Assembly: GCF_032062135.1 (NCBI RefSeq)
Contig: NC_092866.1
Span: 27,937,151 to 28,001,150 of the forward strand
Length of the DNA stretch: 64,000 nucleotides
Reading direction: 5' to 3'
Source of the DNA: Pyxicephalus adspersus
Taxonomy: Eukaryota; Chordata; Amphibia; Anura; Pyxicephalidae
Shown: positions 58,371-64,000 of the stretch, one piece after another
Numbering within the stretch: position 1 is the stretch's first letter
How the letters are laid out: every line of letters starts with the position of its first letter
The notes under the pieces: model-generated
What the model saw: only the letters and a program-made list of their open reading frames with translations
Told to the model about the DNA's origin: nothing
Database searches by the model: none
Position numbers and translations under genes: made by a program

Positions 58371-60309
58371 TAATAATATTAATACTCTTAATATGTAAAC
58401 CCATCATCCATTAACAAAATAGAATTAGCATTAAACATTAGCAAACTAGGATGGATGACATAAACATAACTTATGAAATAAACATACAATATTTTAAAGA
58501 AAACTCATATTTGTAGGCTTCCATTGTGACCCTATGTGACGCTATGCAGCTCTTAGGTGGTTGCATTAGCTTGTTAAATCACTAACCTGTAACAAATATA
58601 CAGATTAGGACTGTTTGGGACAGATACTCAAAGAAACAACAAGATCAACATGACAAACAGGCAATTAACGATTGCAGAATAAGTTATAAAAGGCAACCTT
58701 AATATTTCCTCATTAGGACCAAGTACTTAATCCTCTGTTCACTACAAGGTATACAAGTGTATTGAACTGTCTGTGTCCTGTAAGGGAAATTTTTCTTTGC
58801 ATCCTGTTCTAGCCACACAACAAGTTAATTTTAGATTTTCCATTCACAATAATGGACACCAAAACAATTAGAACAAATACATTTTCCCAATAGGAACACA
58901 GCAATAAAACCCGGGCAGGGGTTCCAACTATTCTCTACTTTATTCAAAACTGTGTAAGAAATATTTAAAGTCCCATATCCTAGTGTTCCACAAAGTACGA
59001 AACAATTAAGTCCTAACTCCAAAGAGGATCTTGATGAGCTGTCTATTGACCCAGATACTCGTGTTACTGCCAGTTTATTAAATTATTAATTTAAAATTGT
59101 TTTTAACGAGCCATGTATTTAGTTTTTCCCATGAAGCCTGGAAGTGTATTATATGCAACAACAATTACTAATAAAGGAAGTGGAAAATTCTTAATGCTCT
59201 AATGTTTTTGTTTATACTGGGAAAGAGGCACCCAAAAGGAATGTCATTACCATGTAAAAAATACATTGAGTCCCTCAGGGACTTTCCACCACCAGGACTG
59301 TAAAGAACTCACAAATCATCTGCCGAGGCATTTCATACATCAGCTGCTTGGCATGGGTTATATTTATGCTTTTGAACTTGAGTGAGAGACTTATGATGTT
59401 TAGCTCATATTCCCAACCTTTATTAACCTATGTGTGCAAACTACTACACAAATAAATCTCAGACAAACAGAGTGGACATTCTATTTTTGCTTCAGGGTCT
59501 AGATGATGTGAAAATAGATATGATGAACATAATTAACATTTTTAGGAACCATAAAAATAGTTATGTAAGCAATGAAGAATTACAATTCTATTTTTGAGTT
59601 TCGTTTTTTTTATAACTTCACTTCATGTGCCTTAGAGCTGTTTTGGAAAGTTCATGCAGCTGATTTAAAAATAATACCTATTTTTGACAGCATATAAACT
59701 CACATTGAAATAGAGCCTGGTGGGTTCTGCAGAATGTGTCAGTGGTGTGTTTGGTTCCTAGTAGGCTGACCTGATCTATTACAGAAAGGTAATGTTATGT
59801 GTGAAAAAGTTGCAATCAGGACTAACGTTTGAAGAAGGGAGATGAAGGTACTTATATAACACTTTCAACTCTATAGCTACAGCTTAATAAATAAACTACA
59901 CAAAGAGTTAGAGTTTATAAAATGTTTTATCTGAAGCATGCAACTTAATGAAGGAGAACAATTTCTGGTATTAAACCTGCAATGTCGGTGCTTACATTCA
60001 GCTTGTTGATTTGAAAAATCTCCATAAACAGTCATTTTAAGAGGCTGCTGATTAGTAGAGCATTGTGAGCCAAGTTATCAGCAGCAAATAAACAGATTTT
60101 GGGCTAACTTTAATTAGACTCTTTGGTGACCAAGTCTTTCTTTTTTTGCCTTTACTAAGTTTAGTATGTAGGTTTAGGCATAATGTACCTTGGAAAAAAC
60201 TAGTTTTTTTAATTAACAACATGTAGAAGATCTAAGGACTCAGTTGCACAGTCCTAGTTCTTTATTTAACGAACTCATTCACAATAAAAGACATTTTCCA
60301 TTAGCAAGT
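58371..60309. other. Intergenic, nothing recognised
   Basis: AT-rich, with short frames only (for example 58831-59022 on the minus strand). No repeat ends or gene motifs recognised. Confidence 0.5.
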
Positions 60310-60729
60310 ATGAAGGGGTACTGGGGTCACCACCAAAGTGTTGATCAAATAAAGTTACAATCAATCATCTTTAGTAACTCAGAATTACAAAATTCACAAA
60401 AGCTGTTAAAAAGAACCTGTTGGGGTAAAATCAGAAAAGCTGACAGCAAGTTCCTGTACTTAGATTATCAATATCAAAAATTCTTCTGTTTCTGTCTTGA
60501 TATATTTGAAGAAGACCTATCTTCAAAAAGTAAAGCTTTGAAATCATACAAGGAACTCTGGACCATCACCAAGTTTACTACAACACCCATATGTGAAATT
60601 CTGCATGAAAAAGTGTCCAGATTATTAGTAACAGATTGGCTTTTGTTGGTACATTCATATTTTACCCAACACTATACCTACTATCTATGCTATGATCACA
60701 GCCAAAAAGGTCATTCAATTTGTGTGTAG
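60310..60729 (+). other. Unassigned open frame of 139 codons
   Basis: ATG 60310 to TAG 60727-60729; the frame is open further upstream to 60244. The predicted peptide is Lys-, Ser- and aromatic-rich, with an internal segment LFCFCLDIFEEDL-like near the middle and no known domain. Splice signals, poly(A) signal and codon bias give no support. It is the longest frame in the right third of the window and is probably chance, but an unknown exon or retroelement remnant is possible. Confidence 0.15.
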
Positions 60730-61421
60730 GACATGCCAAACTGTTACTACATAAAGCCTGAAATAGATTAATGCCTAATAAATAATTATCTCCATATAAC
60801 ACTTACATATCACGGAATAAAGATAAGCATATATTTAGCAAACATACAGAATGACATAAAGAAACCTGTCCAAACATAAAAAATTCTGAACTTGCTAGCT
60901 GAGCATACTAGTTGCCTGGTTGTTATAATGACCTAATATCTTTTATACTTTCTTTGACATTGACCTGAAACAAATATGTAGATCAGGAAAACTTCATTCC
61001 AACATTCTAATCTGCATTCTTTTTTTCTAGTCAGGCATGTCATATTGTTTGAAGAGGATCAAAAATGAATGTACCCTTATTTCTCCTAGCATCTCTTCAA
61101 AACGCAGTACTTTGCAATGTTAGGTCTTTGATGAACATATTAAATTTTCAATAGCAATATAATAATGTGGAATGATACATGATGTTATCATTTACATGTA
61201 GGTCAAGGAGAGTAAATCAGTTAGTCTCTTAGAAACCCAGTACTCATAAAAGAATAACATAACAAATCAAGTGTTTGCATAATGAGATCATGTAGCATTA
61301 TTCAGTCACTAATAATCTGGACAGAAGCCCACTGGAACAAAGATTTTATCAAGTCATTTGGCTTCATTGTTCTGTGTCTGCAATGGGGTATGCTGTTACA
61401 AAAATAATTTGCAAATATGTG

Positions 61422-61444
61422 TGTGTGTGTATACATATATATAT
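61422..61444. repeat. GT/AT microsatellite
   Basis: A (TG)n run continuing into (TA)n, about 23 bp. Confidence 0.85.
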
Positions 61445-61725
61445 TCATTCATTCACATATTTCATTATCATTCAGGATCCGTGTGTCTGTTCAGTTTTTT
61501 CCCATAAGCCTTGTGTACATAAGTCCTGTACACTGTGTATGCATTCACAAATGCAAAAGATAAACAAGATAACAACACTCTGCTAAGGGGCAATGATGGT
61601 AAGCAAACTGTTGTTATCTAAAGAAAATAGATTTCACTCTTTTTTTCAAAACATTGAAACATTTTTATCATTCATAAAATACAATAGGTGTAAATAAATA
61701 AATATATATATATATATATTTATAT

Positions 61726-62173
61726 TGTGGTATATTACTGGGGGTTGCTCATGGTAACATGATGCTTACAGGGCAGATAGGAGGCAACAGACAACAAATG
61801 TCCAAAATAACAGCAGTTTTATTTCTTTAGCCTAGTGTTACAGCTCTGCTACCCATTCTGGCTCCCTTCTCCTGCCTAGAAGAAATTCTGTCCCCCTTCA
61901 CAGCCTGGAACCCTGGACTTCCTCTCAGCCTGGAACCCTCTGGCTGCCTTCTCAGCCTTGTACCCTCTGGTTGACCTTAAGCCTCTGTCTGACTGCTCAC
62001 TCCAGCGTCTGACTGAACTCTGATTTGGGTTATATGCACCTTTCACTCCCTTAGCGGGCTCCATGGCCCAATAGTCCCTGGTTTATTTCCCAGGAAACCT
62101 ATCCAAAGCTATTAGTACTCTCTTTTCCTAGAGCCTTTAACACTTTCTTTACACTTTTGGGACACTCTGTCAC

Positions 62174-62174
<1 letters not shown>
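61726..62174 (-). mobile_element. Probable solo LTR (449 bp), minus strand
   Basis: The unit runs TGTGGTATATTACTG ... CACTCTGTCACA, with TGTG/CACA termini and TTATAT on both sides (61720-61725; 62175-62180). On the minus strand an AATAAA-like signal lies near 61820, toward the 3' end, as in an LTR. The inside is CT-rich, with a repeated CTCAGCCTGGAACCC. The flanks are TA microsatellite, so the apparent target duplication is weaker evidence than usual. Confidence 0.55.

Positions 62175-62175
<1 letters not shown>

Positions 62176-62208
<33 letters not shown>
62176..62208. repeat. TA microsatellite
   Basis: (TA)n directly to the right of the LTR-like unit; a second run lies at 61703-61718 on its left. 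Confidence 0.93.
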
Positions 62209-62210
<2 letters not shown>

Positions 62211-64000
62211 TATACCTTTTTTGTATTACAAATATAGTGGTTCATTGTAAACAGGGATACAGTACTTTTCAAATGGATTCTATACTTCTAACTCAGGTCA
62301 GAAGTGGCGTGTTAAAAAATCCCATTTAACATTAGAAAGGAAAGTTATATAAGCAATGGTAGTATTTACTAAAGTAAATACTAAAGTAATAACAGTAAAA
62401 AAAACTAGTGGAAAAAAAGGTAAAGATACTAAGGTAAGGTAAGTACTATTGTGGTGATATTTTACAAAGATAATACGAGCAATGTAATCATGAGATATAA
62501 TATTGCTGGGATAAAATACTGTATGATCCTATAGAAACATCAAATAAAGCTTTAGGATAATAGGAAAATCAATATAATGTTACCAATCTACCAGCTATTA
62601 GTAACAGCCCCCTAATCACTGGCCTTTACAAAAAACAGCATATCGTGTCAACCATTCTGGGACATTTAATATTTAATGCCTTTGCGTGCATCACTTTGGC
62701 TCACTAGTTGGCACTGTATTTGTTGTTACTGATTTTAGCTTTTGGAGATTTATTGTATTCTCTGTTAATAGTTATCATCATCTTATAACAATGTGTGTAG
62801 TCTGATGCATATTCTTTTCTGATGTAACTAGTTATTTATTTGTTCCACTTAGAAACCCTGGCAGTAACTTAGTTGCTGCTCAACAGTCTCATGGCTTGCT
62901 AATATATTTATATAGCAGATTGCAAAAGTTTTAAACTTTCTAAAGGTAACTACTGTAGAAGTAGTTTTCCACAATCAATAAAAGGGTCTTAATGTGCTTT
63001 TTTACATAACAAATGTGACCAACTTCTCTTATGTTCTGTATGTATGACTGTATGTCTCAATGTCACCTAGAAGGGCCAAACCTAACCTTTAGCTCCCTGA
63101 GCTACAAACATACGCAGCAGGGTTTTACCTTTATTTCACAAATCCTTAAAAACTGGGCAGAACTGTCACTACACTATGGACATTACATCAATTTTCTGAA
63201 GCTTTCATCAGGAGCTTTATAATATACAGTATAAGTTATCCATGTCACTACCCCCCCTCCCCGTAGTCACTATACAGGTCTGCTTGCTTCAATCCCACAT
63301 GCCTCACCTTTCATCTCACAATAGGTAATTTCCCTAGGGTCCTAAAACATTTGTAGGATTGTGAATTAACACTCAGTCTGGTAAGGCTCTGGACCTAGAT
63401 TGTCTTTTTTTGTGCTATCAAAAACATGAAGAGAGGGCTGCACTCTTCCTTTAAAGTCCTAAAATAGCTTTAGGCCAACCCTGTTACATCAGAAATCATA
63501 AGAAGGAATAGGCAAAGAGTTTTTTTTGGCATATTGATTTACACGTATTTACTAGCAATAACAACAACAAAAAGTACAATCAGTTAGTACCAATAGTTAT
63601 AGCTATGTTGGGTACCATACGTGTAGTTATAGCTATATTTTAGACAGATTTTTTTAAATGTATATATATGTCTATAAGTTGAGCATTGGTTGTTTAGTTA
63701 GGACTCATTTGTGATTACATAAAGTACTGTTGTCTTCAATTCCAACGCGTTCTGCGGATTAGCTTCCTTAGGGGATTCTTAGAGACTATTTACTAATTAT
63801 TAGTTACTAATTTACTAATTAATAAACAGTGACAGACAAAAATATTCAAACCACCATATACGTTATGAAATATAATTACATTACCAACATGAAAAATATG
63901 TGGAATTAAAAAAGTACCAGATGTTGCATATTCAAGATGTGCATAATGTATATATGCTTTGTATTACATGCTTTCATCATGTGTGTATATATCATGTAGG
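62209..64000. other. Intergenic right end
   Basis: No gene recognised. Bases 62366-62398 contain a short direct repeat (TACTAAAGTAA). Near 63744-63772 lies the reverse complement of CCTAAGGAAGC-N10-AACGCGTT, a motif shared with 31422-31451. Confidence 0.5.

Overview
The window is vertebrate nuclear DNA, most likely from a frog. It is AT-rich and CpG-poor, genes are split by GT-AG introns, and the space between exons is full of small palindromic DNA elements, CR1 and L1-like LINE pieces, solo LTRs and microsatellites. One gene, a two-domain phosphoethanolamine N-methyltransferase, is known from fishes and amphibians but not mammals. Together with the repeat style this argues for an amphibian; species cannot be read from the sequence. 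There is one assembly gap of Ns (24319-24626).

Layout. 1-2320: repeats and unannotated DNA. 2417-22926 (+): a Ras/Rab interactor gene best matched to RIN1, ten proposed coding exons, about 832 aa, with SH2, proline-rich/RIN-homology, VPS9 and Ras-association domains; poly(A) signals near 23200 and 23263. Exon 1 is tentative and the other nine are firm. 23270-33930: intergenic, holding a broken CR1 LINE on the minus strand, two Harbinger-like MITEs, a hAT-like element with an 8-bp target duplication and a 1.1-kb nest of inverted repeats. 33990-50935 (+): pmt, twelve coding exons, 494 aa, with a TATA/CCAAT/GC/CRE promoter, an arginine-rich upstream ORF and a first coding exon of only 10 nt. Intron 5 carries a broken copy of a widespread transposon-like gene of a family I cannot name. 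50940-64000: no recognised host gene; Tc1-like debris, two solo LTRs, a CR1 fragment, a tRNA-like SINE candidate and microsatellites.

The two host genes share a strand but have no evident functional link. RIN1 couples Ras signalling to Rab5 activation and ABL kinases; PMT makes phosphocholine from phosphoethanolamine. The observations most worth checking are an Arg in place of the third glycine of SAM motif I in the first methyltransferase domain of pmt, the nested palindrome at 30390-31500, two perfect CREs flanking the pmt leader, and the broken unknown transposon in pmt intron 5. No bacterial-type system, CRISPR array or clear noncoding RNA gene was seen.
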